Assembly: GCA_964396895.1 (NCBI GenBank)
Contig: CAYNGJ010000018.1
Location: forward strand, 17,327 to 81,326
Direction: 5' to 3'
From: UBA2334 sp964396895
GTDB taxonomy: Bacteria > Pseudomonadota > Gammaproteobacteria > Burkholderiales > Burkholderiaceae_C
DNA length: 64,000 bases
Shown here: positions 23,669 to 32,868 of the stretch, one piece after another
Position numbering within the stretch: the stretch's first letter is position 1
Layout: every line of letters begins with the position of its first letter
Translations under genes and position numbers: made by a program
The notes under the pieces: generated by a model
What the model was told of the DNA's origin: nothing
Seen by the model: only the letters and a program-made list of their open reading frames with translations
Database searches by the model: none

Positions 23669-24528
23669 GCACCAATCCCACCCCCGCCGTCACCCGCCCC
23701 GCCGTGGTGTACCAGCCCATGTTCCCCGCCGACCCCAAGCGTGCCCTGGTGTTTGCCGTCACCAGCGGAAAAGGGGGTGTGGGCAAGACCTTTGTGTCGG
23801 CCAACACGGCCGCAGCCCTGGCCAAACGCGGTCAGCGCGTACTGGTGCTCGACGCCGACCTGGGCCTGGCCAACCTGGATGTGGTGCTCAACCTCTACCC
23901 CAAAACCACGCTGCACGACGTGTTCACCGGCAAGGCCACGCTGCGCGAAGCCATTTTGCGGGCCCCTGGCGGTTTCGACGTGTTGCTGGCCGGCTCTGGC
24001 CTGGTCGAGTACTCGCGCCTGACCTCCGACGTGCGCGAGCAGTTCCAGACGGTGTTGCACGACGTCATGCGCGACTACGACGTGGTCATTCTGGACACCG
24101 GTGCGGGCATTTCGGACGTGGTGCTGTATGCCATTTCCCTGGCCGACGAGGTGCTGCTGGTGTCCACCCCCGAGCCGACCTCACTCACCGACGCCTACGC
24201 CACCATCAAGGTGCTGGCCGCGCAGCAGGGGCGGCGCACCATCCGGGTGGTCATCAACCAAACGTTGCAGCCCGGTGAGGGCCGCACCATCACCACCCAG
24301 CTGCAGCGGGTGGTGGACCGTTTTGTGCCCGCCCTGGGCAGTGGGCCGGTGGTGTTGTCGCACGTGGGCGACATTCCGTCGGACACGGCGGTGCGCAACG
24401 CGGTGCAAAAGCGCCAACTGTTGTTCACCAGCGTGCCCGGGTCGGCTCCGGCCCAGGCCATTTCGGGCATGGCCTCGCGCCTGGGCGACCTGGTGCAGCG
24501 CTGGCAAGCCGTGCGCGCTGTGGACTGA
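23665..24528 (+). CDS. FlhG/MinD-like ParA-family ATPase
   Basis: P-loop ATPase of the MinD/ParA superfamily, 287 residues, with deviant Walker A SGKGGVGKT at 34-42, Walker A' DADLGLANLDVVL, and switch II ILDTGAGI. The motifs DADLGLANLD, DTGAGI and TPEPTSLTDAYA are those of FlhG/MotR-type proteins, which set flagellar or pilus number or place polar machines. An extended C-terminus (SRLGDLVQRW) could be amphipathic. It overlaps the diguanylate cyclase by four bases and precedes def by 12. No flhF, fliA or other flagellar genes are near, so the flagellar role is not supported by context. Confidence 0.85.
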   Translation: MSTNPTPAVTRPAVVYQPMFPADPKRALVFAVTSGKGGVGKTFVSANTAAALAKRGQRVLVLDADLGLANLDVVLNLYPKTTLHDVFTGKATLREAILRAPGGFDVLLAGSGLVEYSRLTSDVREQFQTVLHDVMRDYDVVILDTGAGISDVVLYAISLADEVLLVSTPEPTSLTDAYATIKVLAAQQGRRTIRVVINQTLQPGEGRTITTQLQRVVDRFVPALGSGPVVLSHVGDIPSDTAVRNAVQKRQLLFTSVPGSAPAQAISGMASRLGDLVQRWQAVRAVD

Positions 24529-24540
24529 AGGCGACCGGCC

Positions 24541-25065
24541 ATGGCGGTGCGCCCCATCCTGAAAATGGGCGACCCGCGCCTGCTGCGCACGGCGCAGTCC
24601 GTCACCGACTTTGCCAGCCCCGCGCTGGCCGCCCTGGTGCAAGACCTGCACGACACCATGGCCGCCGCCAATGGCGCGGGCTTGGCCGCGCCCCAGATCG
24701 GGGTGGACCTGCAGGTGGTGGTGTTTGGCTCAGGGCAACCCAACCCCCGCTACCCCGAGGCGCCGGTGGTGCCCCCCACCGTGCTCGTCAATCCCGTGCT
24801 GACCCCGCTGGGCGACGCGCAGCAGAGCGACTGGGAGGGGTGCCTGTCGGTGCCGGGCCTGCGGGGCCAGGTGCCGCGCTGGCAGCACCTGCGCTACCAG
24901 GGGCAGGACGAGCGGGGGCAGCCCATTGACCGCACCGTCGAGGGCTTTCACGCCCGCGTGGTGCAGCACGAGTGTGACCACCTGCTGGGCACGCTCTACC
25001 CCATGCGCATGACCGACTTCACCCGCTTCGGTTTCACCGAGGTGTTGTTTCCCAATTTGACGTAA
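24541..25065 (+). CDS. def: Peptide deformylase
   Basis: Metallohydrolase that removes the formyl group from new proteins. 174 residues with all three motifs: GAGLAAPQIG, EGCLSVPG (metal Cys), and QHECDHLLG (HExxH with catalytic Glu). It is not next to fmt, the commonest arrangement, so it may be one of two paralogues. It ends at a repeat-derived terminator shared with glnD. Confidence 0.95.
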   Translation: MAVRPILKMGDPRLLRTAQSVTDFASPALAALVQDLHDTMAAANGAGLAAPQIGVDLQVVVFGSGQPNPRYPEAPVVPPTVLVNPVLTPLGDAQQSDWEGCLSVPGLRGQVPRWQHLRYQGQDERGQPIDRTVEGFHARVVQHECDHLLGTLYPMRMTDFTRFGFTEVLFPNLT

Positions 25066-25112
25066 AAAAGCCCGCCAGCGCTTTGCTGTCGGACTTTTGT
25101 AGCTACAAAATC
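25064..25112 (+). repeat. Interspersed short repeat, copy 4 (between def and glnD)
   Basis: GCCCGCCAGCGCTTTG, then TTGTAGCTACAAAAT. It fills the whole gap between the def stop and the glnD stop, and its left half forms a terminator hairpin. The only one of the eight copies not inside a coding sequence. Confidence 0.75.
25066..25098. terminator. Bidirectional terminator-like hairpin between def and glnD
   Basis: AAAAGCCCGCCAGC (25066-25079) pairs with GCTGTCGGACTTTT (25085-25098), 12 of 14 positions, loop of five. A-tract on one side and T-tract on the other give U-runs on both strands, suiting the convergent genes def and glnD. Confidence 0.6.
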
Positions 25113-27813
25113 ATGTGCTGGGTGACAGCACTTCCAGCAGCTCGGTTTCAATGGCAATTTGGGCCTTGTTGTGTTGCAGCGGCGCGCCGTCAATCAAGAA
25201 GGTGTCTTCCACCCGTTCCCCCAGCGTGGTGATTTTGGCCAACTGCAGGTTGATGCCGTGCTTGGCCAACACCCGGGCGATGCTGTAGAGCAGCCCGGCG
25301 CGGTCGCTGGTGGAAATGCTCAGCAGCCAGCGCTGGGCCTTGTCGTCTGGCCGCAGTTCCACCCGGGGGTTGACCGGAAAACTCTTGACCCGGCGCGACA
25401 TGCGGCCCCGGCTGGGCGGTGGCAGCGGGCCACGCTCTTCGATGAACTGGGTCAGGTTGGCCTCCACCATGCCCAGCAGGTCGCGGTAGTGGTCGGTCAG
25501 GCTGGGCACCACCACCACGAAGGTGTCCAGCGCGTGGCCGGTGCGGGTGGTGTGGATCTTGGCGTCCAGAATGCTGTAACCGGCCTGGTCGAAGTAGCCA
25601 CAGATGCGGGCGAACAGGTCGCTCTGGTCGGCGGCGTACACCAGCACCTGCATGCCCTCGCCCGCAGGGGAAGTGCGGGCGCGCACCACGGTGGCCGGCA
25701 CTTCGTCTTTGGCCAGCTCGCGCGTGATCTGGCGGGTGTGCCAGGCGATTTCGCCCGCCTCGTGGCGCATGAAGTAGCTCACGTCCAGCGTGTCCCACAG
25801 GGCTTTGTGGGCCTCGAAGGGCAGGGCGTGCAGGGCCAGGGTGCTCAGGGCTTCGCGCTTGCGCCCCTCCACCAGCGCACTGGGGTCGGCCGAGCGGCCC
25901 CCCAGCACCCGCAGGGTGTAGCGGTACAGGTCTTCCAGCAGCTTGCCTTTCCAGTTGTTCCAGACCTTGGGGCTGGTGCCACGGATGTCGGCCACCGTCA
26001 GCAGGTAGAGGGCGGTCAGCTTGCGCTCGGTGCCCACGCGCTTGGCGAAGGTTTGGATCACCTCGGGGTCGCTCAGGTCTTCCTTTTGGGCGATCCGGCT
26101 CATGGTCAGGTGCTCGGCCACCAAAAATTCGATCAGGTCGGCATCGGGCTTGTCAATGCGGTGCTGGCGGCAGAAGGTGCGAACCTCTTGGGCGCCCAGC
26201 TCAGAATGGTCGCCGCCCCGGCCCTTGGCAATGTCGTGGAACAGCGCGGCCACGTAAAAAATCCAGGGCTTGTCCCAGCCAGAGGCGAGTTGTGAGCAAA
26301 ACGGGTACTCGTGCGAGTGCTCGGGTATGAAAAAGCGGCGCACGTTGCGCAGCACCATCAGGATGTGCTGGTCCACGGTGTACACGTGGAACAGGTCGTG
26401 CTGCATTTGCCCCACGATGCGCCGGAACACCCACAGGTAGCGGCCCAGCACCGAGGTCTGGTTCATGAGGCGCAGGGCATGGGTGGTGCCATCGGGCTGC
26501 TGCAGGATGCGCATGAAGGTCTGGCGGTTGACCGGGTCGGCTCGGTAGGCGCTGGTCATGACCGGGCGGGCGTTGTAGAGCGCCCGCAGGGTGCGTGCCG
26601 ACAGCCCTTTGATGCCCAGCGTGGTCTGGTACAACAAAAACGTTTCCAGGATGGCGTGCGGATTCTGCTGGTAGAGGTGGTCGCTGGCGACCTCCAGCAT
26701 GCCGGCCTTTTCAAAAAAGCGCTCGTTGATGGGGCGCAGCTGGTGGCTTTCCCGCCCCTCGTCGCTGCTCAGGCGTTCTTCGATGTTGAGCAGCAGGATC
26801 TGGTTGAGCTGGGCCACGGCCTTGGCCGTCCAGTAGTAGCGCTTCATGAGCGCCTCGCCCGCGCGGCGCACGCCCCGGGCGTGGCTGGCGGGTGCGCTGG
26901 CCGGCGCCTCGGGGGCGGGCCGCATGAACGACTGCGCCACAGCGGTTTGCAGGTCAAACACCAGGCGGTCTTCGCGCCGACCGGCAATGAGGTGCAACCG
27001 CAGGCGAATGAGGTTGAGCAGCGCTTCGTTGGCCTTGAGCTGGCGCACCTCCAGGGGCGTGGCCAGACCACGGCGGCCCAGTTCGTCCCAGCTGCGGCCC
27101 AGCCCCGCGGCCTTGGACACCCAGAGGATGATCTGCAGGTCGCGCAGCCCGCCGGGCGACTCTTTGCAGTTGGGCTCCAGTGCGTAGGGTGTGTTTTCGT
27201 GGCGGTGGTGGCGCTGGCGCATCTCCAGGGTTTTGGCCACAAAAAAGGCCTTGGGAGCCATGGCCTCGCCCAGGGACAGAATGAGCCGCCGGAACTGGTT
27301 GCGGCTGCCCGCCACCAGGCGGCATTCGAGCAGCGAGGTCTGCACCGTCACGTCGCGCTTGGCCTCGTCCACACACTCGCCCACCTTGCGCACGCTGGAG
27401 CCAATGTCCAGCCCGCAGTCCCAGCACAGCCCGATGAACTGCTCCAGTTGTCCGCGCAGCGATTCATTCGCCTCGGGCGAAGCGTGGTCGGGCATGAGCA
27501 CCAGCACGTCCACGTCGGAGTGCGGAAACAGCTCGCCCCGGCCAAAGCCGCCCACGGCAATCAGCGCAAAGTCACTGCTCAAGCCCACCTGGTGCCACAG
27601 TTGGCGCAGCAGGTTGTCGGCCAGGCGCGCGGTTTTGCGCAGGGTGGTGCGAACGCCCCGGGTGGACAGGCGGTGCAGCGGCAAACCGTGCAGCAGGGCC
27701 TGTTTGTCGGCGCGGTAGCGCTCACGCAGTTCCGCTGGCGCAGGCGGCGGGGCCTTGGGTGGACGTGGCTGGGTGGCGGTGGAGGAGGGCACGCGGGTGG
27801 CGGAGGTGGCCAT
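25111..27813 (-). CDS. glnD: PII uridylyltransferase / uridylyl-removing enzyme
   Basis: Nitrogen sensor that uridylylates PII when glutamine is low and reverses this when it is high. 900 residues from the ATG at 27813, the first start before the conserved domain with an intergenic position after map. Domains: nucleotidyltransferase with GGFGR (88-92) and Asp100/Asp102, a PII-UTase helical domain, an HD domain (ALFHDIAKGRGGDHSELG), and two ACT domains at the C-terminus. It starts five bases after the map stop, so the pair is co-transcribed. A proline-rich N-terminal stretch (11-30) is extra. Its stop lies in the interspersed repeat. Confidence 0.95.
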   Translation of the reverse strand: MATSATRVPSSTATQPRPPKAPPPAPAELRERYRADKQALLHGLPLHRLSTRGVRTTLRKTARLADNLLRQLWHQVGLSSDFALIAVGGFGRGELFPHSDVDVLVLMPDHASPEANESLRGQLEQFIGLCWDCGLDIGSSVRKVGECVDEAKRDVTVQTSLLECRLVAGSRNQFRRLILSLGEAMAPKAFFVAKTLEMRQRHHRHENTPYALEPNCKESPGGLRDLQIILWVSKAAGLGRSWDELGRRGLATPLEVRQLKANEALLNLIRLRLHLIAGRREDRLVFDLQTAVAQSFMRPAPEAPASAPASHARGVRRAGEALMKRYYWTAKAVAQLNQILLLNIEERLSSDEGRESHQLRPINERFFEKAGMLEVASDHLYQQNPHAILETFLLYQTTLGIKGLSARTLRALYNARPVMTSAYRADPVNRQTFMRILQQPDGTTHALRLMNQTSVLGRYLWVFRRIVGQMQHDLFHVYTVDQHILMVLRNVRRFFIPEHSHEYPFCSQLASGWDKPWIFYVAALFHDIAKGRGGDHSELGAQEVRTFCRQHRIDKPDADLIEFLVAEHLTMSRIAQKEDLSDPEVIQTFAKRVGTERKLTALYLLTVADIRGTSPKVWNNWKGKLLEDLYRYTLRVLGGRSADPSALVEGRKREALSTLALHALPFEAHKALWDTLDVSYFMRHEAGEIAWHTRQITRELAKDEVPATVVRARTSPAGEGMQVLVYAADQSDLFARICGYFDQAGYSILDAKIHTTRTGHALDTFVVVVPSLTDHYRDLLGMVEANLTQFIEERGPLPPPSRGRMSRRVKSFPVNPRVELRPDDKAQRWLLSISTSDRAGLLYSIARVLAKHGINLQLAKITTLGERVEDTFLIDGAPLQHNKAQIAIETELLEVLSPST

Positions 27814-27818
27814 GGGGT

Positions 27819-28631
27819 TCAGCGGGCCGGCAGGGTCTGGACAAACGCAGGGGTGACCGGGCTGCCCGCCGACAGGGTCAGCACCTCGTAGCCCGTCTCG
27901 GTCACCAGAACGGTGTGTTCCCACTGGGCTGAGAGCGATCGGTCTTTGGTGACGATGGTCCAGCCATCGCCCATTTCCTTGATGTCGCGTTTGCCCGCGT
28001 TGATCATGGGCTCGATGGTGAAGGTCATGCCGGGCTTGAGCTCGTCCAGGGTACCGGGCTTGCCATAGTGCAGCACCTGGGGTTCTTCATGAAACTTTTG
28101 ACCAATGCCGTGGCCGCAGAATTCGCGCACCACGGTAAAGCCCTGACCCTCCGCAAAGCGCTGGATGGCGTGGCCAATGTCGCCCAACCGCGCGCCGGGG
28201 CGCACCAGCTCTATGCCTTTCCACATGGCGTCGTAGGTCACGGCCACCAGGCGTTTGGCGGCAATGGAGCACTCACCCACCAAAAACATGCGGCTGGTGT
28301 CACCAAACCAGCCGTCTTTGATGACGGTGACGTCCACGTTGACGATGTCGCCCTTTTTCAGCGCCTTGTCGTTGGGGATGCCGTGGCACACCACCTGGTT
28401 GACGGAGGTGCACAGGTGGCCAGGGTAGGGCGGGTAGCCCTGCGGCTGGTAGCCGATGGTGGCCGACACCGTGCCCTGCTGCTGCATGAATTCAGCGGCC
28501 AGGCGGTCAATTTCCAGGGTGGTGATGCCGGGTTGGATGAACGGCGTCAGGTGGTCCAGCACCTCGGCGGCCAGGCGGCAGGCGGTGCGCATGGCCGCCA
28601 CACCGGCCGCGTCTTTGTAGGTAATGCTCAT
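27819..28631 (-). CDS. map: Methionine aminopeptidase, type I
   Basis: Removes N-terminal Met from new proteins. 270 residues with the metal-binding residues of the pita-bread fold: Asp in NVDVTVIKDGWFGDTS, His in EFCGHGIGQKFHEEP, Glu in FTIEPMIN, and Glu in QWEHTVLVTETG. No zinc-finger N-extension. Commonly lies beside rpsB-tsf; here it leads glnD and is divergent from purL. Confidence 0.95.
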   Translation of the reverse strand: MSITYKDAAGVAAMRTACRLAAEVLDHLTPFIQPGITTLEIDRLAAEFMQQQGTVSATIGYQPQGYPPYPGHLCTSVNQVVCHGIPNDKALKKGDIVNVDVTVIKDGWFGDTSRMFLVGECSIAAKRLVAVTYDAMWKGIELVRPGARLGDIGHAIQRFAEGQGFTVVREFCGHGIGQKFHEEPQVLHYGKPGTLDELKPGMTFTIEPMINAGKRDIKEMGDGWTIVTKDRSLSAQWEHTVLVTETGYEVLTLSAGSPVTPAFVQTLPAR

Positions 28632-28676
28632 GGGGCGGAATTATCCCATCGGGGTTGGGTGGGGTGCCACGGACCT

Positions 28677-28707
28677 TTGGATACCACCTGACCCCGCCCG
28701 GTAAAAT
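28677..28707 (+). promoter_or_regulatory. Candidate promoter for purL
   Basis: TTGGAT at 28677-28682 and TAAAAT at 28702-28707 with a 19-base spacer, in the 124-base gap between the divergent map and purL genes. The spacer is long, so the call is weak. Confidence 0.3.
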
Positions 28708-28755
28708 CCGGGGCAATCCCCAATCTTTCCAAGGGCCGCGCGCCCCAACCCCACC

Positions 28756-31700
28756 GTGACCCTGCACCTGCACACCTTCGAAGGCGGCAACGCCCTGAGC
28801 CCGTTCAAATCCCGTCAGCTGTTGCCCCGTTTGCAGGCCATCCACGAGCGCATCACCGGCCTGAGTGCCCGCTTTGTTCACCTGGCCGCGTTTGAGGCCG
28901 CGCCCGATGCCGCCACCCTGGCCCGCGTGGGCGAGTTGCTCACCTACGGCGAGCCCGCCGTGGTGGGGGCAGATGCCGCCGCCGCGGCGCTGGTGCTGGT
29001 GTCGCCCCGGGTGGGCACGGTGTCGCCCTGGGCCTCCAAGGCCACCGACATTGCGCACAACTGCGGCTTGGTGATGAAGCGCGTGGAGCGTCTGACCGAA
29101 TACACCCTGACCCTGAAGCAGCCGCTGCTGGGAAAGGCCAGCCTGAGCGCTGAGCAGTGGCTGGCGGTGGCCGATCTGCTGCACGACCGCATGACCGAAA
29201 GCGCGCTGCCCAGCCGCGAGCAGGCCCACGCCCTGTTCACCGAGCTGCCCGCCCCCCCCATGGCGCATGTGGATGTATTGGCTGGTGGCCGCCCCGCGCT
29301 GGAGCAAGCCAACGTTGAGTTCGGCCTGGCCCTGGCCGACGACGAAATGGACTACCTGGTGACCAGCTTCACCGCGCTGGGGCGAAACCCCACCGATGTG
29401 GAGCTGATGATGTTCGCCCAGGCCAACAGCGAGCACTGCCGCCACAAAATCTTCAACGCCGAATTCACCGTGGACGGCGTGGCGCAGGACCACAGCCTCT
29501 TCGGCATGATCCGCCACACCCACCGCACCGCACCGCAGCACACGGTGGTGGCCTACTCGGACAACGCCTCCATCATGGAGGGCCATGTGGTGCAGCGCTT
29601 CACCGCCAAATTTGAAGAAAAAAATGCCTCTGGCGCAAGCCAGTCAAGCGTTCCTAGCTATCAAGTCAATGAGGCTGTGAACCATGTGTTGATGAAGGTG
29701 GAAACGCACAACCACCCCACGGCCATCTCCCCCTTCCCCGGGGCCTCCACCGGCGCGGGCGGCGAAATCCGTGACGAAGGGGCCACTGGCCGGGGCTCCA
29801 AGCCCAAGGCTGGCCTGACCGGGTTCACCGTCTCCAAGCTGTGGGGCAGCACCGTGGGCAAGCCAGAGCACATTGCCAGCCCGCTGCAAATCATGGTCGA
29901 AGGGCCGTTGGGCGGCGCGGCCTTCAACAACGAGTTTGGCCGGCCCAACCTGCTGGGCTACTTCCGCGAATACGAGCAAACCGTCACCACCCAAGGTGCA
30001 GACACGGTGGAAACCGTCGTTCGGGGCTACCACAAGCCCATCATGATCGCGGGCGGCCTGGGCGTGATCGACGCCGACCAGACCCACAAAATTGAATTCC
30101 CGGCCGGTTCGCTGCTCATCCAGCTGGGCGGCCCCGGCATGCGCATCGGCATGGGCGGCAGCGCGGCCAGCTCCATGGCCACGGGCGCCAACGCCGCTGC
30201 ATTGGACTTTGACTCGGTGCAGCGCGGCAACCCCGAAATTGAGCGGCGTGCGCAAGAGGTCATCAATCACTGCTGGGCACAAGGCGCGGGTAACCCCATT
30301 CTGGCCATCCACGACGTGGGCGCGGGCGGCCTCAGCAACGCCTTCCCCGAGTTGACCAACGATGCCGGTCGCGGTGCCCGCTTTGACCTGCGGGCCGTGC
30401 CGCTGGAAGAGTCGGGCATGGCACCGAAGGAAATCTGGTGCAACGAAAGCCAGGAGCGCTACGTGCTGGCCATTGCGCCCGAATCGCTCCCACAGTTCAA
30501 AGCCTTCTGCGAGCGTGAACGTTGCCCGTTTGCCGTGGTGGGCGTGGCGACAGAAGAGCGCCAGTTGCTGGTGGCCGATGCACAGGCCTCCGAGGCAAAT
30601 CAACCGGTCAACATGCCCATGAACGTGCTGCTGGGCAAGCCCCCGAAGATGCAGCGCGATGTCAAGCGCATTGCCCGCGAAGCCGACGCCCTCAACCTCA
30701 CGGGTGTGGACTTGCAGCAAGCCGTCATCAACGTGCTGTCGCACCCCACGGTGGCCAGCAAGCGCTTTCTGGTCACCATCGGCGACCGCACCGTGGGTGG
30801 TCTGACCCACCGCGACCAGATGGTCGGCCCCTGGCAAGTGCCCGTGGCCGATTGCGCCGTGACACTGGCCGACTTTGCTGGCTTCGCCGGTGAGGCCATG
30901 AGCATGGGCGAGCGCACACCGCTGGCTGCCACCAACGCCGCCGCCTCCGGGCGCATGGCCGTGGCCGAAGCCATCACCAACCTGCTGGCCACGCCGTTTG
31001 AGCTGCCCCGCGTCAAGCTGTCAGCCAACTGGATGGCGGCCTGTGGCGAGGCTGGCGAAGATGCCGCGCTCTATGACACTGTCAAGGCCGTGGGCCTGGA
31101 GCTGTGCCCGGCCCTGGGCATTTCCATTCCCGTGGGCAAAGACAGCCTGTCCATGCGCACGCAGTGGACAGCGCCTGCCGCTGATTCCGGCACAGGCGGC
31201 GAGAAGAAAAAGGTCACCTCGCCGGTCAGCCTCATCGTCACGGCGTTTGCGTCGCTGGCCGATGTGCGCGGCACCCTCACGCCCCAGCTGGACGCTACCG
31301 AGGCTGACACCACGCTGGTGCTGGTCGATCTGGGCCAGGGACAGAACCGCATGGGCGGCAGCGTGCTCATGCAAACCCTCACGGGGGAGCAGGCCCAGTT
31401 CGGTGGCGATGTGCCCGACTTGGACGACCCCCAGTTGCTCATCAGCCTGGTGTACGCCGTGAATGCCTTGCGCGCGCAGGGCAGGGTGCTGGCCTACCAC
31501 GACCGCAGCGACGGTGGCCTGCTGGCCGCTGCCGCCGAAATGGCCTTTGCCGGCCATGTGGGCGTGGCGTTGAACGTGGACATGCTGGTGACGGAAGGCG
31601 ACGGCATTGCCGACAGCCGCGCCGACGTGGGCGACGCCAAGAACTGGGCGGGCCAGGTCAGCGCCCGCCGTGAAGAACTCACGCTCAAAGCCCTGTTCAG

Positions 31701-32853
31701 CGAAGAGCTGGGCGTGCTGCTGCAGGTGCGCACGACCGAGCGCAACGAGGTGATGCAGGTGCTGCGCGAGCACGGCCTGTCCAAACACAGCCACTTTGTG
31801 GGCAAGACCCGCCCTGAAGGCTCGGCCATGGGCGAAGGCAAGGGCAAGTTGCAGGTGTGGCGCGACACCAAAAAGGTGTTTGAGGCCAGCTTGTTTGACC
31901 TGCACCAGGTGTGGGACAGCGTGAGCTGGAAGATCTGCCAGCTGCGCGACAACCCCGAGTGCGCCGACAGCGAGCACGCCGCCGCCGGGCTGGCCTCCGA
32001 CCCTGGCCTGCACGCGCACCTGACCTTCGATTTGAAGCCTTTTGAGGCACCAGCGCTCAACCTCACCCGCCCCCGTGTGGCCATCCTGCGCGAGCAAGGC
32101 GTCAATTCCCATGTGGAAATGGCCTGGGCCTTCACCCAGGCCGGGTTCGAGGCCTTTGACGTGCACATGACCGACCTGCAAACCGGTCGCGCCAACCTGG
32201 CTGACTTCAAAGGCGTGGTGGCCTGTGGCGGCTTCAGCTACGGCGACACCTTGGGTGCGGGCATTGGCTGGGCGCGCAGCATCACCTTCAACCCCGTGCT
32301 GGCCGACCAGTTCAAGGCCTTTTTTGCGCGCACCGACACCTTTGGCCTGGGCGTGTGCAACGGCTGTCAGATGTTTGCCGAGCTGGCCGACATCATCCCC
32401 GGTGCCCAAGCCTGGCCCCGCTTCACCACCAACCAGAGCGAGCGCTTCGAGGCACGTCTCAGCCAAGTGGAGGTGCTGAATTCACCCAGCCTGTTCTTCG
32501 CGGGCATGGCGGGCACGCGCCTGCCCATTGCCGTGGCGCACGGCGAGGGTTTTGCCAACTTTGCCCACCGGGGCAACCAGGCGGCCATCAACCAGGGCAA
32601 CCTGGCCGCCATGCGCTACACCGACCACCACGGCCTGCCCACCGAGGCCTACCCGCTCAACCCCAACGGCAGCCCCGGCGGCCTCACCGCCGTCACCACC
32701 GCAGACGGCCGCTTCACGGCCATGATGCCCCACCCCGAGCGCGTGTTCCGCAACGTGCAACTGAGCTGGACCGACCTCGCCGCCACCGGCGGCATCGCCG
32801 CCCCCAGCCCCTGGATGCAGCTGTGGCACAACGCCCGCCGTTGGGTGGGTTGA
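28756..32853 (+). CDS. purL: Phosphoribosylformylglycinamidine synthase, single-chain
   Basis: Fourth step of purine synthesis: FGAR plus glutamine plus ATP gives FGAM. 1365 residues with a GTG start. Domains: N-terminal PurS-like, linker, tandem AIR-synthase-like halves (EHCRHKIFNAEF, KVETHNHPTAISPFPGASTGAGG, and DGGLLAAAAEMAF), and a C-terminal glutaminase with the nucleophile Cys in GVCNGCQMF. Longer than the 1295 of E. coli; one excess segment is FEEKNASGASQSSVPSY before HVLMKVETHN, encoded by a copy of the interspersed repeat and about 12 residues longer than the usual loop. Confidence 0.97.
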   Translation: MTLHLHTFEGGNALSPFKSRQLLPRLQAIHERITGLSARFVHLAAFEAAPDAATLARVGELLTYGEPAVVGADAAAAALVLVSPRVGTVSPWASKATDIAHNCGLVMKRVERLTEYTLTLKQPLLGKASLSAEQWLAVADLLHDRMTESALPSREQAHALFTELPAPPMAHVDVLAGGRPALEQANVEFGLALADDEMDYLVTSFTALGRNPTDVELMMFAQANSEHCRHKIFNAEFTVDGVAQDHSLFGMIRHTHRTAPQHTVVAYSDNASIMEGHVVQRFTAKFEEKNASGASQSSVPSYQVNEAVNHVLMKVETHNHPTAISPFPGASTGAGGEIRDEGATGRGSKPKAGLTGFTVSKLWGSTVGKPEHIASPLQIMVEGPLGGAAFNNEFGRPNLLGYFREYEQTVTTQGADTVETVVRGYHKPIMIAGGLGVIDADQTHKIEFPAGSLLIQLGGPGMRIGMGGSAASSMATGANAAALDFDSVQRGNPEIERRAQEVINHCWAQGAGNPILAIHDVGAGGLSNAFPELTNDAGRGARFDLRAVPLEESGMAPKEIWCNESQERYVLAIAPESLPQFKAFCERERCPFAVVGVATEERQLLVADAQASEANQPVNMPMNVLLGKPPKMQRDVKRIAREADALNLTGVDLQQAVINVLSHPTVASKRFLVTIGDRTVGGLTHRDQMVGPWQVPVADCAVTLADFAGFAGEAMSMGERTPLAATNAAASGRMAVAEAITNLLATPFELPRVKLSANWMAACGEAGEDAALYDTVKAVGLELCPALGISIPVGKDSLSMRTQWTAPAADSGTGGEKKKVTSPVSLIVTAFASLADVRGTLTPQLDATEADTTLVLVDLGQGQNRMGGSVLMQTLTGEQAQFGGDVPDLDDPQLLISLVYAVNALRAQGRVLAYHDRSDGGLLAAAAEMAFAGHVGVALNVDMLVTEGDGIADSRADVGDAKNWAGQVSARREELTLKALFSEELGVLLQVRTTERNEVMQVLREHGLSKHSHFVGKTRPEGSAMGEGKGKLQVWRDTKKVFEASLFDLHQVWDSVSWKICQLRDNPECADSEHAAAGLASDPGLHAHLTFDLKPFEAPALNLTRPRVAILREQGVNSHVEMAWAFTQAGFEAFDVHMTDLQTGRANLADFKGVVACGGFSYGDTLGAGIGWARSITFNPVLADQFKAFFARTDTFGLGVCNGCQMFAELADIIPGAQAWPRFTTNQSERFEARLSQVEVLNSPSLFFAGMAGTRLPIAVAHGEGFANFAHRGNQAAINQGNLAAMRYTDHHGLPTEAYPLNPNGSPGGLTAVTTADGRFTAMMPHPERVFRNVQLSWTDLAATGGIAAPSPWMQLWHNARRWVG
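29616..29670 (+). repeat. Interspersed short repeat, copy 5 (inside purL)
   Basis: AAATGCCTCTGGCGCAAG, then a divergent middle and CTAGCTATCAAGT. In frame in a surface-loop segment of PurL. Confidence 0.65.
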
Positions 32854-32868
32854 AACCGGACGCACACC

